Part shown: piece after piece, positions 21,595 to 34,128 of the stretch
Numbering within the stretch: the first letter of the stretch is position 1
Layout: each line of letters begins with the position of its first letter
Assembly (NCBI GenBank): GCA_028826165.1
Contig: JAPDFW010000096.1
Coordinates: forward strand, 62,001-126,000
Direction of reading: 5' to 3'
Origin: Anaeramoeba ignava
Taxonomy: Eukaryota > Metamonada > Anaeramoebidae
Length of the DNA stretch: 64,000 bases
Translations under genes and position numbers: made by a program
Notes under the pieces: model-generated
What the model saw: the letters and a program-made list of their open reading frames with translations, nothing else
Database searches by the model: none
Told to the model about the DNA's origin: nothing

Positions 21595-24500
21595 ATGCAT
21601 TTTGGATTTGGACCTTATGGATTTGATGAAGATCCATTAAATGATCTTTTTTTCCCAACTTCTTCTACATTTCCGCAATCAGAAAATAATAATGATTCGT
21701 TTTTTGATCTAAATGAACCAAAGTAAGTTTTTTTTGTTTTAAAAAAAATTTTCAAAAAATAAAACTAATTAAATCATCAAAACATAAGACATTCACATTC
21801 AGTAAAAGTCAAAAAAATATTTGGAACATTTTTGATTTATTCATTAAAATTTTTTCAATTCAAATTTATTATAAAAATTTTAACTAATTCATCCTAAAAA
21901 AAAATCAATTTTTTAAAATCCAAATTTTTTTATTTATTAAAAAAATTCAATTGAAAAAATAAATTTTGAGATAATATTTTTAACAAGAAAAACTTATAAA
22001 GAGAATATATTAATTTAAATTAAATTTTAATTAAGATTTTTGTTATTCAAAAAAAATAATTTTTGGAATTGAGAAAAAAAAAAAGAAGTGAATTAAAAAT
22101 TTTTCATTTAAATTTTCTTCTTTCAAAAAAAAAAAATTTTTTTGAGTTTTTGATTTAATTTAAAAGTGGAGTATAATTTATGAGTCTTAAAAAGTAATCG
22201 AATTATATTCTATTCTCCATTTTGTTTATTTTTTATTTTGTTTTATCGATTAAAAATTTTCAATTTATTTTAAAAAAAGCAAAACAAAACAAATCTTTTT
22301 TTATTTTTTTTTTAATATATTTTTTGACTATTTCAATTCTCAATTTAAAAAAAATTTTCTTCTTTTTTTTCTTCTTTTTTTTTTTTCCTTTTTTTTTTTA
22401 GTTTCCTTTTATCTAATTCACAATCATCAATTGATTTAACAAATAAACCTGGAAAAAAAGAAGAAAACAAAGAAACAACAAATATTGAGAACATAAAAAG
22501 AAGTCAAAGGTAAAATTAAAATTAAATTTAAATTTAAAATTAAAATTAAAATTAAAATTCATTTATTAAATTAAAATTAAAATTAAAATTAAAATTAAAA
22601 TTAAAATTAAAATTCATTTATTAAATTAAAATTAAAATTAAAATTAAAATTAAAATTCATTTATTAAATTTAAATTAAAATTAAAATTAGTCTTCCGAAT
22701 CCTATGGATGTCTCACTGAATTCAAAACAAGTACTTAATAACTTACTTCTTCAAGAACCTTACTCTTCATACGACTCAAAAGATTCCAAAGAAGATTATG
22801 ATGTCTTTGAATCATTATTTCAATTATCTTCAAACGAAAATAAAATTTTCAGAAATTCTCATCTTTCAAATTCTTTTGATCTGGAACCTTTTTTAGAAAA
22901 TGAAAGAGATTGGTATCCTCAAGCAAATCATTTATTGGCAATTAATAAAAGCAATGATTTTGCATTAAATCCATTTCGAAAAAAATCAGATTTTGATTCA
23001 GAAAAAGAAATAAAAGAAAATCAAAATAGAAAAGAAGAAGAACATAAATTTCAAGAACAAAATCAGAATAATTCAAATGAGAAATCAAAATCTAATGAAA
23101 AATCTAATGAAAAATCTAAATCTAAATCAAAATCAAAATCAAAATCAAAATCTAAATCAAAATCAAAATCTAAATCTAAATCTAAATCTAAATCAAAATC
23201 AAAATCAAAATCAAAATCAAAAGATTCATCAAAAATTCACAAGAAAAGACAAAAAAGAAAAAAGAGTTCAAAACACAAATCAAATGATACAAAAACAACA
23301 CCAACAGAAACAATATCAAAAATAACAACACCAACAGAAGCAATATCAAAAGTAATAACACCAACAGAACAAGTAATATCACCAACAGAACAAGTAATAA
23401 CACCAACAGAAACAATATCTCCAACAAATTCAAATCCACAAGAAATCAAGGAGATTTTGGAACAAAACGATTCACCAAAAATGCAAGAAATTTCGGGAAA
23501 TCAAGAAATTGAATTAAATTTGCAAATGCAAGAAAAGCAAAAAATCAAAAAACAAAGAACAATTTTGATCAAAAGCAATATCGACACTCCAAAAACATTA
23601 AGTATGGAAGGAAAACAGACAAAAAGTGAAAGAGCGTATATTCTTCAATGCGCAGGAAAGTTTGGAATTCGAAGATTACAACCTTTTTGGGATAACCTTA
23701 AAACCCGACCAACTCATTCAAAACCAGTTAATCATAGCGAAAACATTCAATCCAATTTTTCCAAACGAAATGCAAAGACAGAAAAAAACAAGAAAAGAAC
23801 ACGGTTTGTTAAATCGAAGGAAGCAACTAAGCATTTCCACGAAGTTAATTGGTTTGTTGAAGAGGTTGCTTTTTTTCGCCAACTTGTTGTTGCTTTTGGT
23901 CGAGATTGGAAGAAAATTTCCAACTTAATGGGAAATAGTAAAAGTCCAACTCAAATCAAGGCTTTATACTACAAGAAAAGAGTCGAAGTTTTCTCCAATG
24001 TTCTTGGTCTTGAAGATGAAGAAGAAAGCTTTATTCAATCAAAGCCAAGGATTATTTCAAATCAGAAGAATGATCAAAATGGAATGAATTTGGATTTGAA
24101 TTCAGAATATAAAGACCCATCAAATCAAAATTTGAATGAAAATAAAATTCAAAATTTAAGTTTACATTCGAATTCGAATTCGAATTTAAACCAATTTTTG
24201 AACCAACAGCCAAAAAGTCAGTCTCAACTTCAAAAGATCAAAAATCAAATCCAAAACGAAAATTTGCATCAGAATTTAATTGAAAATTCCAATCAAAATG
24301 AAGAAAATATGGATATAATAAAAACTAATCAAGAATCGGAAAATCTCGAAAACAAAACAAACGAAAATATCACGCAAGTTGAAGATACAACATTTTTGCA
24401 AAACAGCATTTTCCGTTCCCATTCAACAATTAACATGAAGCGATCAAAAGAAGCAGGAAACACAGTTTTAGTAGCACATACATTACTCAAACATTCCAAA

Positions 24501-25358
24501 AGTTTGGATCACTTAAACCAACAAAGAAACGAAGAAGAAAATTCCAGAATCAAAGCAGTTATTAATTTATATCCACAATTTGGCGATATGAAGCTTATTT
24601 TAACACCAGAAACCGAGAAAAATACAAGGTTAATTCTCCAAGAAATGCCGATAATTACAGTTCCAGAAATGAGGGCATGGGCTCAGATTTTTGATAAGGT
24701 CACTCTTCTTGGTCAAGGAAGACCAGACGTTAGAATTCTTAGATCCTCATCATTTTATAAATATATTAGCAAGCTTGTTATTTCTGAGCCTCATTTATTT
24801 TATGCAGAATATGAATCAATATTTGGAGAGTCTTTGAATATTTTGAATATTAAAAAACCGATCAAAAATTTGAAATTAAGCAACCAAAAAGCAATTCGTC
24901 AATGGCTTGTTGAGCATCTTACTTCCATTTTATTTGCGTTGAATATTTCATTGAATTCTGTGATTGATTCAAATATTTCAAAATCCAAATTAAATGAAAA
25001 TGAAAATGAAAATGAAAATGAAAATGAAAATTTAAATTTAAATTTAAATCAAAAAATCAAATTATTTACTTTTGGACATGCTCAAAATATCCAAGAAATT
25101 ACACTTCTTTCTGATGATAGTTTTCATTCACTTAAACTTTTCCTTGCTTGGCTCGAGTTGAGACTTGAATCTAGGCGTATTCTTGCTCAAAAATCTGAAT
25201 ATATTAGTTCTCGTCATATTGAGAATATTCTTAGTTGCCCTGAAACTGATGAGATTCTTAAGCGTTTGAGTCAACTTACTTCTGAACTTGATCTTTTTAA
25301 GCGATTAATTCTTGAAACTGCTACTCAAATCTTTATTAGTTTCGTCTCCAATTTATAA
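21595..25358 (+). CDS. SANT/Myb-domain nuclear protein
   Basis: Exons 21595..21722, 22402..22509 and 22691..25358 join in phase and give 967 aa. The N-terminus is rich in Gly/Phe/Asp. A Ser-Lys dipeptide tract (23090-23225) is followed by a basic KKRQKRKKSSKHK segment, then Thr/Pro/Glu repeats (ITTPTEAIS type, 23295-23425). A single SANT domain sits at about 23850-23990, with W-F-V-E-E, FGRDWKKI and KSPTQIKALYYKKR marking the three helices. Asn/Gln/Glu-rich linkers surround a further ordered C-terminal region (24550-25358) that I do not recognise. A chromatin or transcription-regulator role in the nucleus is inferred from SANT plus basic tracts, as in co-repressor subunits. DNA versus histone-tail binding cannot be decided from the sequence. 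Confidence 0.8.
22515..22688 (+). repeat. ATTAAA array with ATTCATTTATTAA breaks in SANT-gene intron 2
   Basis: Three evenly spaced copies of AAATTCATTTATTAAATT interrupt the hexamers, roughly 55-60 bp apart, suggesting a higher-order repeat. Confidence 0.8.
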
Positions 25359-27009
25359 ATTATTTACTTCTTTCTTCTCACTTATTATTTCATTCTCTTT
25401 TTGAACATTCGTTTTCTTTTTTTTTAGATTTTATCTTTTTTGTTACTTTTTGGAGATTTGGTTTCTCTTCTTAAATCAATTTGAATCAATAACTTTAACA
25501 AATTTAAGAATAATTTTAACAATTTTAAGAATAATTTTAACAATTTTAACAAATTTAAGAATAATTTTAACAAATTTAATAATAATTTTAATAATAATTT
25601 TAATAATTTTAATAATTTTAACAAATTTAATATTATTTAATAATAATTTTATTAATAATTTTAATAATAATTTTAAATAATAAATTTAAATAATAATTTT
25701 AATAATAATTTTAATAATAATTTTATTAATAATTTTATATATAATTTAATAATAATTTTAATAATAATTTTAATAATAATTTTAATAACAATTTTAATAA
25801 TAATTTTAATAATAATTTTAATAATAATTTTAATAATTATTTTTAATAATAATTTTAATAATAATTTTAATAATAATTTTAATAATAATTTTAATAATAA
25901 ATTTAATAATAATTTTAATAATAAATTTAATAATAAATTTAATAATAATTTTAATAATAATTTTAATAATAATTTTAATAATAATTTTTAATATAATAAT
26001 TTTAATAATAATTTTAATAATAATTTTAATAATAAATTTAATAATAATTTTAATAATAATTTTAATAATAATTTTAATAATAAATTTAATAATAATTTTA
26101 ATAATAATTTTAATAATAAATTTAATAAATTTAATAATAAATTTAATAATAATTTTAATAATAAATTTAATAATAATTTTAATAATAATTTTATAATAAA
26201 TTTAATAATAATTTTAATAATAATTTAATAATAAATTTAATAATAATTTTAATAATAATTTTAATAATAATTTTAATAAGAAATTTAACAATTTTAATAA
26301 TAATTTTAATAATAATTTTAATAATAATTTTAATAATAATTTTAATAATAAATTTAATAAGAAATTTAATAATAATTTTAATAATAAATTTAATAATAAT
26401 TTTAATAATAATTTTTAATAATAATTTTAATAATGAATTTAATAATAAATTTAATAATAAATTTAATAATAAATTTAATAATAATTTTAATAATAAATTA
26501 AAATAATATTATTTAATAATAATTTTAATAATAATTTTAATAATAATTTTAATAATAATTTTATAATAATTTTAATAATAATTTTAATAATAATTTTATA
26601 AATAATTTAATAATAATTTTAATAATAATTTTAATAATAAATTTAATAATAAATTTAATAATAATTTTAATAACAAATTTAATAATAATTTTAATAATAA
26701 TTTTAATAATAATTTTAATAATAAATTTAATAATAAATTTAATAATAAATTTAATAATAAATTTAATAATAAATTTAATAAGAAATTAAAAAAAAGAAAA
26801 GAAATCAAATTGAACAGAACTTTTTTTTTTATTGAAAATTTTTTTTCAAATCACTTTTCAAAATCTTTAAATAATCAAAACAAAAAAAATCAAAACAAAA
26901 ATGAAGAAGAAAAAAAAAAAAATTTCCGTTTATTTTCGTTTTGAAAGAAAAAGAAAAATTTTGAAAGAAAAAGAAAAAGAAAAAGAAAAAGGAAAATTTT
27001 GAAAGAAAA
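25359..27009. repeat. Intergenic AATAATAATTTT 12-bp array (25490-26790) and flanks
   Basis: The array is the reverse complement of the ones at 17888-20590 and 30890-32850, with AAATTTAATAAT variants. The left 130 bp is the SANT-gene 3' end and the right 220 bp is A-rich 3'UTR of the protease gene, including a short AAAGAA tract. The two genes converge here; no other gene is seen. Confidence 0.85.
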
Positions 27010-30000
27010 TTAATCGAGAACTGGGAAAAGAGCTTCAGTTGCAACACCACAATTATTCTCTTTTCTTGAGATTTTAATGTAACCATTATCACCCCAATAT
27101 TTAGACCAAGAATTTTTAATGAGCCAATAATCCTGGTCATTTTCAGTACCATAACCAATTAAAAGAACTGAATGAACAAGATCTTGAGTAGTATTTCCAC
27201 AACTTGAATCATAAAAGACTCCACTTGCATAGAATATCATGTTCTCAGTTACATCAATTGACACAGAGATGGATCCGTAAAGATATACTGCCTCTAATAC
27301 TGCTTCTTCATCTCCAGATGTGATATTGTGATAGTAAGCCATCTTCACTCCTTCGGATTTGTTCAAATAAGGCTCTTTGCAATATCCTGACCATCCTATA
27401 TATGGTCCATAAATGTCGTTAGGATATAATACTGAGTCTCGTGAGATGATTGAATCCCAAGCTGGAGCTGTATCTCCTCCATTACAACCTTTAAATTTTT
27501 TAATTTTTTAATTTTATAATTTTTAATTTTTAATTTTTATTTTTTTATTTTACCTTCATTTCCAAAATCCCAAGTGCAATCCATTAATTGATTTTCAGAG
27601 AATAATACTAAATTGTTATGTCTTAAAAAGTATGCAGTTTCAACTGATCCAATACCTTTTTAATTTAATTTTAAATTTTAATTTAATTTTCAAAATGAAT
27701 TTTAATTTTAAAATGAATTTAATTTTAATTTTAATTTTAATTTTAATTTAATTTCAAAATGAATTTTAATTTTAATTTTAATTTTAATTTTAATTTTAAT
27801 TTTAATTTTTAAATGAATTTTATAAATGAATTTTAATATTAAAATGAATTTTAATTTTATAAATGAATTTTAATTCTAATTTTAATTTTAATTTCAAAAT
27901 GAATTTCAAAATTAATTTTAATTTATAAATGAATTTTAATTTTAATTTTAATTTTAATTTTAAAATGAATTTTAATTTAAATTTAATTTCAAAATGAATT
28001 TTAATTTTAATTTTAATTTTAATTTTAATTTTAATTTAAATTTATAAATGAATTTTAATTTATAAATGAATTTTAATTTATAAATGAATTTTAATTTTAA
28101 AATGAATTTTAATTTTAATTTTAATTTATAAATGAATTTTAATTTATAAATGAATTTTAAAATGAATTTAATTTTACTTCCAAAAGCCCAACAACTTCCA
28201 CAACTATTTAAATAAAGAAAAAAAAAATAAAATTGAAATAAATTTAATAAGAATTAAAAATCAAAATGAAAAAAAATAATTTGAATTACAAGATCTGGTC
28301 TTTAACAAAAGAAACAGCACCATAATCTCTCCAATCGAAATTCTGAGGGAATTCAATACGAGAAGGAACAAAAGAACGTGCGAATTTTTTATGATAAGGA
28401 ACTTTAGGTTTATGATTATTCAAGAGAATTTGATTGATTTCTTCACGCGACCAATCAGCGAATTTATTGACTTTCATTTTATAAGTAGCGTGAGGATTTT
28501 CGAGATTGAATTGCTTGATTCTTTCTGCGTTTTCATTAAAAATATTGCGTCTTTTTTGACGCTCTTCTTGTGATTTATATTCTTTTGAATATTTCTCTGT
28601 AAATTCATTGAATTCATTGTTTGAATTTATTATTTCTTTATGTTTTCGTGGAAATATTATGTCCCATGATAAGAATCTTAATCCGTTTCCTGCTCGTCGT
28701 GTTTCTTTTGGTCCGGCACAAATTGTTGGTACTTCAAATGCACTTTCGTTTACTTGATTAGGTAAATATTGTAAATAATCAACAATGTATGTATCATAAT
28801 GAGAATCTCCAATTATATTGTATCCAAGCATACTTTTATTTCAAATTAAAATTCATTTAAAAATTAAAATTCATTTATAAATTAAAATTCATTTAAAAAT
28901 TAAAATTCATTTATAAATTAAAATTCATTTATAAATTAAAATTAAAATTCAATTAAAATTCAATTATAAATTTATAATTAAAATTAAAATTACAATTAAA
29001 ATTCATTTATAAATTAAAATTCATTTTGAAATTAAAATTAAAATTAAAATTAAAATTCATTTATAAAATTAAATTTAAAAATTAAAATTCATTTATAAAT
29101 TAAAATTCATTTAAAATTAAAATTAAAATTAAAATTAAAATTCAAAATTAAAATTCATTTAAAAATTAAAATTAAAATTAAAATTAAAATTAAAATTAAA
29201 ATTCATTTATAAATTAAAATTCATTTATAAATTAAAATTCATTTATAAATTATAATTAAAATTAAAATTAAAATTATAATTGAAATTAAATTCATTTATA
29301 AATTATAAATTAAAATTAAAATTAAAATTAAAATTAAAATTAAAATTCATTTATAAATTAAAATTAAAATTAAAATTCATTTATAAATTAAAATTCATTT
29401 ATAAATTATAAATTAAAATTAAAATTAAAATTAAAATTAAAATTCATTTATAAAATTAAAATTCATTTATAAAATTAAAATTTATAATTGAAATTAAAAT
29501 TAAAATTAAAATTCATTTATAAAATTAAAATTAAATTAAAATTAAAATTAAAATCAAAATTAAAATTAAAATTTAAAATTTTTACTGGAAACGAATTGGT
29601 CTCATAACTTCATCAGCTGTGCAATAATAACTGTAATAATTGATTTTACCTCCGATTGGTTCAATTAATGTGAAATTATAGACTTTATAACCTCTAACAA
29701 CAGTTATTCCTTGATAAGTGAAATTTGTTAAATCTGGAAGAAATTCAACTAAAGAATCAGGTTTTCCCATAAAAGTAGGTTCTAAACAAATTTGAGTATC
29801 ATTTGCAATAACAATTTCATAATGATAAATTTCTTCATTCAAAAGCCAAATATCAGTTGCAAGTCCTTCATAATAATCAATTCTTTGTTCTAATATCATT
29901 TAAAATAATAAAATTAAAATTAAATTTAAAATTAAAATTAAAATTAAAATTAAAATTAAAATTAAAATTAAAATTAAAATTAAAATTAAAATTAAAATTA

Positions 30001-30374
30001 AAATTAAAATTAAAATTAAAATTAAAATTAAAATTAAAATTAAAATTAAAATTAAAATTAAAATTAAAATTAAAATTAAAATTAAAATTAAAATTAAAAT
30101 TAAAATTAAATTAAAATTAAAATTAAAATTAAAATTAAAATTAAAATTAAAATTAAAATTAAAATTAAAAAATAATTTTCCTTTTTTTGCTTTTACTTTT
30201 TTCTGTATTGTTGTAATTGATAAAAATATCTTCTCTAACTCCTGTATCTGGATTTCCTCCTGTTGGAATTGAAAATAATACTTGAAGTTGATAAACATCT
30301 GGAAATGTTGGAGGTGTTGGATCACAAAATGCACTTAAAATAACAAAAATTAAAAGTAAAAAACTCAATTTCAT
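27010..30374 (-). CDS. Papain-family (C1A) cysteine protease with N-terminal extension
   Basis: Exons complement(30197..30374, 29586..29889, 28290..28832, 28178..28203, 27554..27655, 27010..27488) give 543 aa with all phases matching. It starts with a signal peptide (MKLSFLLLIFVILSAFC), followed by about 200 residues unlike ordinary cathepsins but like the counting-factor-associated protein D type of amoebae. An I29 propeptide follows (ERQKRRNIF...N, about residues 245-310), then the mature enzyme. Catalytic residues are visible: oxyanion Gln in VKDQ, Cys in CGSCWAF, His in LVHSVLLIGYG and Asn in WLIKNSW; the GCNGG motif is also present. It should be a secreted or lysosomal endopeptidase. Exon 4 is only 26 nt and carries the nucleophile Cys. 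Introns 1-4 vary from 86 to 753 nt and mostly hold arrays. Confidence 0.92.
27660..28172 (-). repeat. TTTTAA array with AAATGAATTTTAA interruptions in protease intron 4
   Basis: On the gene's sense strand this reads ATTAAA units broken about every 30-60 bp by AAATTCATTTATAAATT or AAATTCATTTTGAAATT. This is the same composition as in the + strand genes. Confidence 0.85.
28840..29582 (-). repeat. Array of AATTAAAATTCATTTATAA units in protease intron 2
   Basis: The word AAATTCATTTATAAATTAAA recurs around 25 times among ATTAAA hexamers on the plus strand. The orientation is opposite to the array in intron 4 of the same gene. Confidence 0.85.
29898..30172 (-). repeat. Nearly pure ATTAAA array in protease intron 1
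   Basis: About 45 uninterrupted ATTAAA units, the purest array of the window, suggesting recent expansion or homogenisation. Confidence 0.9.
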
Positions 30375-32902
30375 TTTGTTTTAAAAAGAAAAAAAATGAT
30401 TTAAAAATGAAAAAAAATTTTTTTTGTTGTTTTTTGTTTTTTAAAAAAAAAATTGAAAATTTGAATTAATTTTTCTTTTGGAAAAGTAATAAAAAATTAT
30501 TAATCAATTCCAAAGAAAAAAAAGAAGAAAAGAAAAAGAAAAGAAAACCAAAAAAAAAAGAATTTGGTTTTTGAAACTAAAAAAAGCAAAAAAAAAAAGA
30601 AGAAAAGAATTCAAAAAACTTCACAAAAAAGAATGTGAAGTTTTTAAAAGAAAAAGAAAAAGAAAATTTGAAGTTTTTTGTTGAATCTTGACTAACTGAT
30701 TCATTAATGTTTTTCTTTTTGAATTACTAGACTAATTTTCTTGAAAATATCATTGAAGAACAAATTTGTTCGTTTTCATTCAATGAGCAAAAAGATTGGA
30801 AGTTATTGTTGAAAAGATTTAAGGGATTAAAATGATAAAAAAGAACATTTAAAAAATCCCTCAAACTAATTAATTTTTTTCAATTTAAAATTATTATTAA
30901 AATTATATTAAATTTATTATTAAATTTATTATTAAATTTATTATTAAATTTATTATTAAATTTATTATTAAAAATATTATTAAATTTATTATTAAAATTA
31001 TTTTAAATTTATTTTTAAAAAATTTATTAAATTTATTAAATTTATTATTAAAATTATTATTAAATTTATTATTAAAATTATTATTAAAATTATTATTAAA
31101 ATTATTATTAAAATTATTATTAAAATTTATTATTAAAATTATTATTATTAAATTTATTATTAAAATTATTATTAAAATTATTATTAAATTTATTATTAAA
31201 TTTATTATTAAAATTATTATTAAAATTATTATTAAAATTATATTAAAATTTATATAAAAATATATTAAATTTATTAAAATTATTATTAAAATTATTATTA
31301 AATTTATTATTAAATTTATTATTAAATTTATTATTAAATTTATTATTATTAAATTTATTATTAAAATTATTATTAAATTTATTATTAAATTTATTAAAGT
31401 ATTATTAAATTTATTATTAAATTTATTATTAAATTTATTATTAAATTTATTATTAAATTTATTATTAAAATTATTATTAAATTTATTATTAAATTTATTA
31501 AATTATTAAAATTTATTATTAAATTTATTATTAAAATTATTAAATTTATTATTAAATCATTATTAAAAATTATTATTAAAATTATTATTAAAATTTATTA
31601 TTAAAATTATTATTAAAAATTATTATTAAAATTATTATTAAAATTATTATTATTAAAATTATTATTAAATTTATTATTAAAATTATTATTAAAATTATTA
31701 AAATTATTATTAAAAATTATTATTAAAATTATTATTAAAATTATTATTAAAATTATTAAAATTATTATTAAAATTATTATTAAATTTAAATTATTATTAA
31801 ATTTGTTATTAAAATTATTATTAAAATTATTATTAAAATTATTATATTTATTATTATATTTATTATTAAATTTATTATTAAATTATTATTAAATTTATTA
31901 TTAAAAATTATTATTAAATTTATTATTAAAATTATTATTAAAATTATTATTAAATTTATTTATTATTAAAATTATTATTAAAATTATTATTAAAAATTAT
32001 TAAAATTATTATTAAAAATTATTATTAAAAATTATTATTAAAATTATTATTAAAAATTATTATTAAAATTATTATTAAAAATTATTATTAAAAATTATTA
32101 TTAAAATTATTATTAAAAATTATTAAAAATTTATTATTAAATTTATTATTAAAATTATTTATAAATTTATTATTAAAATTATTATTAAAATTATTATTAT
32201 TAAATTATTATTAAAAATTATTATTAAAATTATTATTATTATTATTAAAAAATTAAAATTTATTATTAAATTATTATTAAAATTATTATTAAAAAATTAT
32301 TAAAAATTATTTATTAAAATTAAAATTATTATTAAATTTATTATTAAAATTGTTAAATTATTATTAAATTTATTATTAAATTTATTATTAAATTTATTAT
32401 TAAAATTATTATTAAATTTATTATTAAAATTATTATTAAATTTATTATTAAAATTATTATTATTAAAATTATTATTTAATTTATTATTAAAATTATTATT
32501 AAAATTATTATTAAAATTATTATTAAAATTATTATTAAAATTATTATTAAAATTATTATTAAATTTATTATTAAATTTATTAAATTATTATTAAAATTAT
32601 TATTAAAATTGTTATTAAAATTATTATTAAAATTATTATTAAATTTATTATTAAAATTATTATTAAAATTATTATTAAATTTATTATTAAATTTATTATT
32701 AAAATTATTATTAAAATTATTATTAAAATTATTATTAAAATTATTATTAAATTTATTATTAAAATTATTATTAAAATTATTATTAAATTAATTATAAAAA
32801 TTATTATTAAAATTATTATTAAAATTATTATTAAATTTATTTTTATTAAAGTTGTTTTAATGAGTTGTTTTTTTTTTAATTTGAAGTTACAAAAAATAAA
32901 AA
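30375..32902. repeat. Intergenic region with AAAATTATTATT/AAATTTATTATT array (30890-32850)
   Basis: Between the protease and bZIP genes. 30375-30600 is the A/T-run promoter side of the protease gene with AAAAATGA words. 30600-30870 is a more complex island with no open frame. The rest is a 2 kb array of 12-bp units mixing AAAATTATTATT and AAATTTATTATT. No gene seen. Confidence 0.8.
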
Positions 32903-33850
32903 TTACCTAAAAGAAGAAACAAAGAGGAAAGAACTAAAGAAACCCCAAAGAAAAACGATTGAACTAAAAAACAAAAATAAAGATTTGATCGAATCCCCCC
33001 CATTATTTAAATATTTTGAATAACACTTGTCAACAAGATCGCTTTGAGATTTAAAATCAGTTTGAACAGGCAAATGTTTATCATTTTTTTTAAGTTGACA
33101 AAAAGTTGAATACAAATAATCCCACTTGCTCTTCACTTCTTGAATCTTTTCCAATAAAACATTTCTTTGATTACGAAGTTGATCTACTTGTGTTTCTAAA
33201 TCTGACTGAAGTTGTTTTTGTTTCTCTCGGAATTTTTGAGCATTTTTTCGATTAATTTCTAGTCTTCTTTGTCGTTTTTGTTCTTCTGTTAAATGTGAGA
33301 TGTGAGATTTCTTTCTTTTTTTATTTTTGCGTTTTTTTGATTTTGATTTTGATTTTGATTTTGATTTTGAATTTGATTTTGATTTTGATTTTGATTTTGA
33401 ATTTGAATTTGAATTTGAATTTAAATTTGATTTTGATTCTGATTTTAAATTTGATTCTGAATTTGATTCTGATTTTGAATTTGATTCTGATTCTGAATTC
33501 ACTTCCACTTTTGCATACTTCACTTCATTTCTTGATTCAATTAATTTTGACTCAGTTTCATTAGGCAAATTTTTTACATCTTCTAAATTGTTTCTTGTTG
33601 GACTTTTTTCTTCAATTCCTCGCAGTTTCTCAAAATTAAACGTTCGTGGACTATTTTGTTTTATGTCCGAAATTCGATTGAGTTCTTCGTTTAAAGTATC
33701 TTTGTGAAATTCTAGAATTTCATCGTGTTCTAATGGAAAAAATGAATCTCGATATGAGTTTAGATCACTTAAATTCCCAAAGAAAGGATCACTATCATCA
33801 CAATGAAAAAAAGGAATGTCTCCAATTTCTGGGAAAGAAATCATGTCCAT
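32903..33850 (-). CDS. bZIP transcription factor with a hydrophobic C-terminal tail
   Basis: Single open frame of 315 aa. The N-terminus is acidic with aromatic residues and could be an activation domain. A Ser/Asn/Lys/Glu tract (33310-33510) leads to a basic KKRKNKKRKK segment. The bZIP basic region reads RLEINRKNAQKFREKQKQL, keeping the N-x7-R signature (N...R of NRKNAQKFR), and is followed by a coiled coil with heptad Leu/Val/Ile (LETQVDQLRNQRNVLLEKI). The last 25 residues (FLFFSSIVFLWGFFSSFLFV) are strongly hydrophobic, long enough for a membrane segment. A 63-nt GT-AG interval near 32965-33030 could be an in-frame intron; removing it keeps the hydrophobic tail. It binds DNA as a dimer in the nucleus; the target is unknown. 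Confidence 0.82.
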   Translation of the reverse strand: MDMISFPEIGDIPFFHCDDSDPFFGNLSDLNSYRDSFFPLEHDEILEFHKDTLNEELNRISDIKQNSPRTFNFEKLRGIEEKSPTRNNLEDVKNLPNETESKLIESRNEVKYAKVEVNSESESNSKSESNSESNLKSESKSNLNSNSNSNSKSKSKSKSNSKSKSKSKSKSKKRKNKKRKKSHISHLTEEQKRQRRLEINRKNAQKFREKQKQLQSDLETQVDQLRNQRNVLLEKIQEVKSKWDYLYSTFCQLKKNDKHLPVQTDFKSQSDLVDKCYSKYLNNGGDSIKSLFLFFSSIVFLWGFFSSFLFVSSFR

Positions 33851-33904
33851 CCCACTAAAAAAAAAGAAAAAAAAAAGAAAGAAAGAAAAAAAAAAATTAA
33901 AAAG

Positions 33905-33945
33905 ATAAAAAAAATGAAAAATGAAAAATAAAAAATGAAAAAAAA
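33905..33945 (-). promoter_or_regulatory. AAAAATGA words upstream of the bZIP gene
   Basis: Four TTTTTCATTTT words on the sense strand lie 55-95 bp upstream of the start at 33850, followed by A-rich DNA up to the end of the transporter gene. Confidence 0.4.
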
Positions 33946-34128
33946 AAAAATTTTTTTGCTTTTCATTTTATTCAAGATTTAATCAAAAAAAGAAAATTAA
34001 TAATATTTGAGCATAAAAATTTATTTTATATCGAATTTTTAAAAATATCAAAATTAAAAAATTAAGAAAAAAAAAACGGAAAAAAAAATGTCAAAAAAAA
34101 ATTGGAAAATTGAAAAAAATTGAAAAAA

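Noticed and set aside
22167-22219. tRNA gene in the SANT-gene intron
   Set aside because: Only 53 nt between the paired ends, with no convincing D-arm or T-loop box.
29857-30334. Open frames of pure KLKLKL, LILILI and FNFNFN on both strands
   Set aside because: Produced by the ATTAAA array; the frame continuing from protease exon 1 into the array crosses a good donor at 30196.
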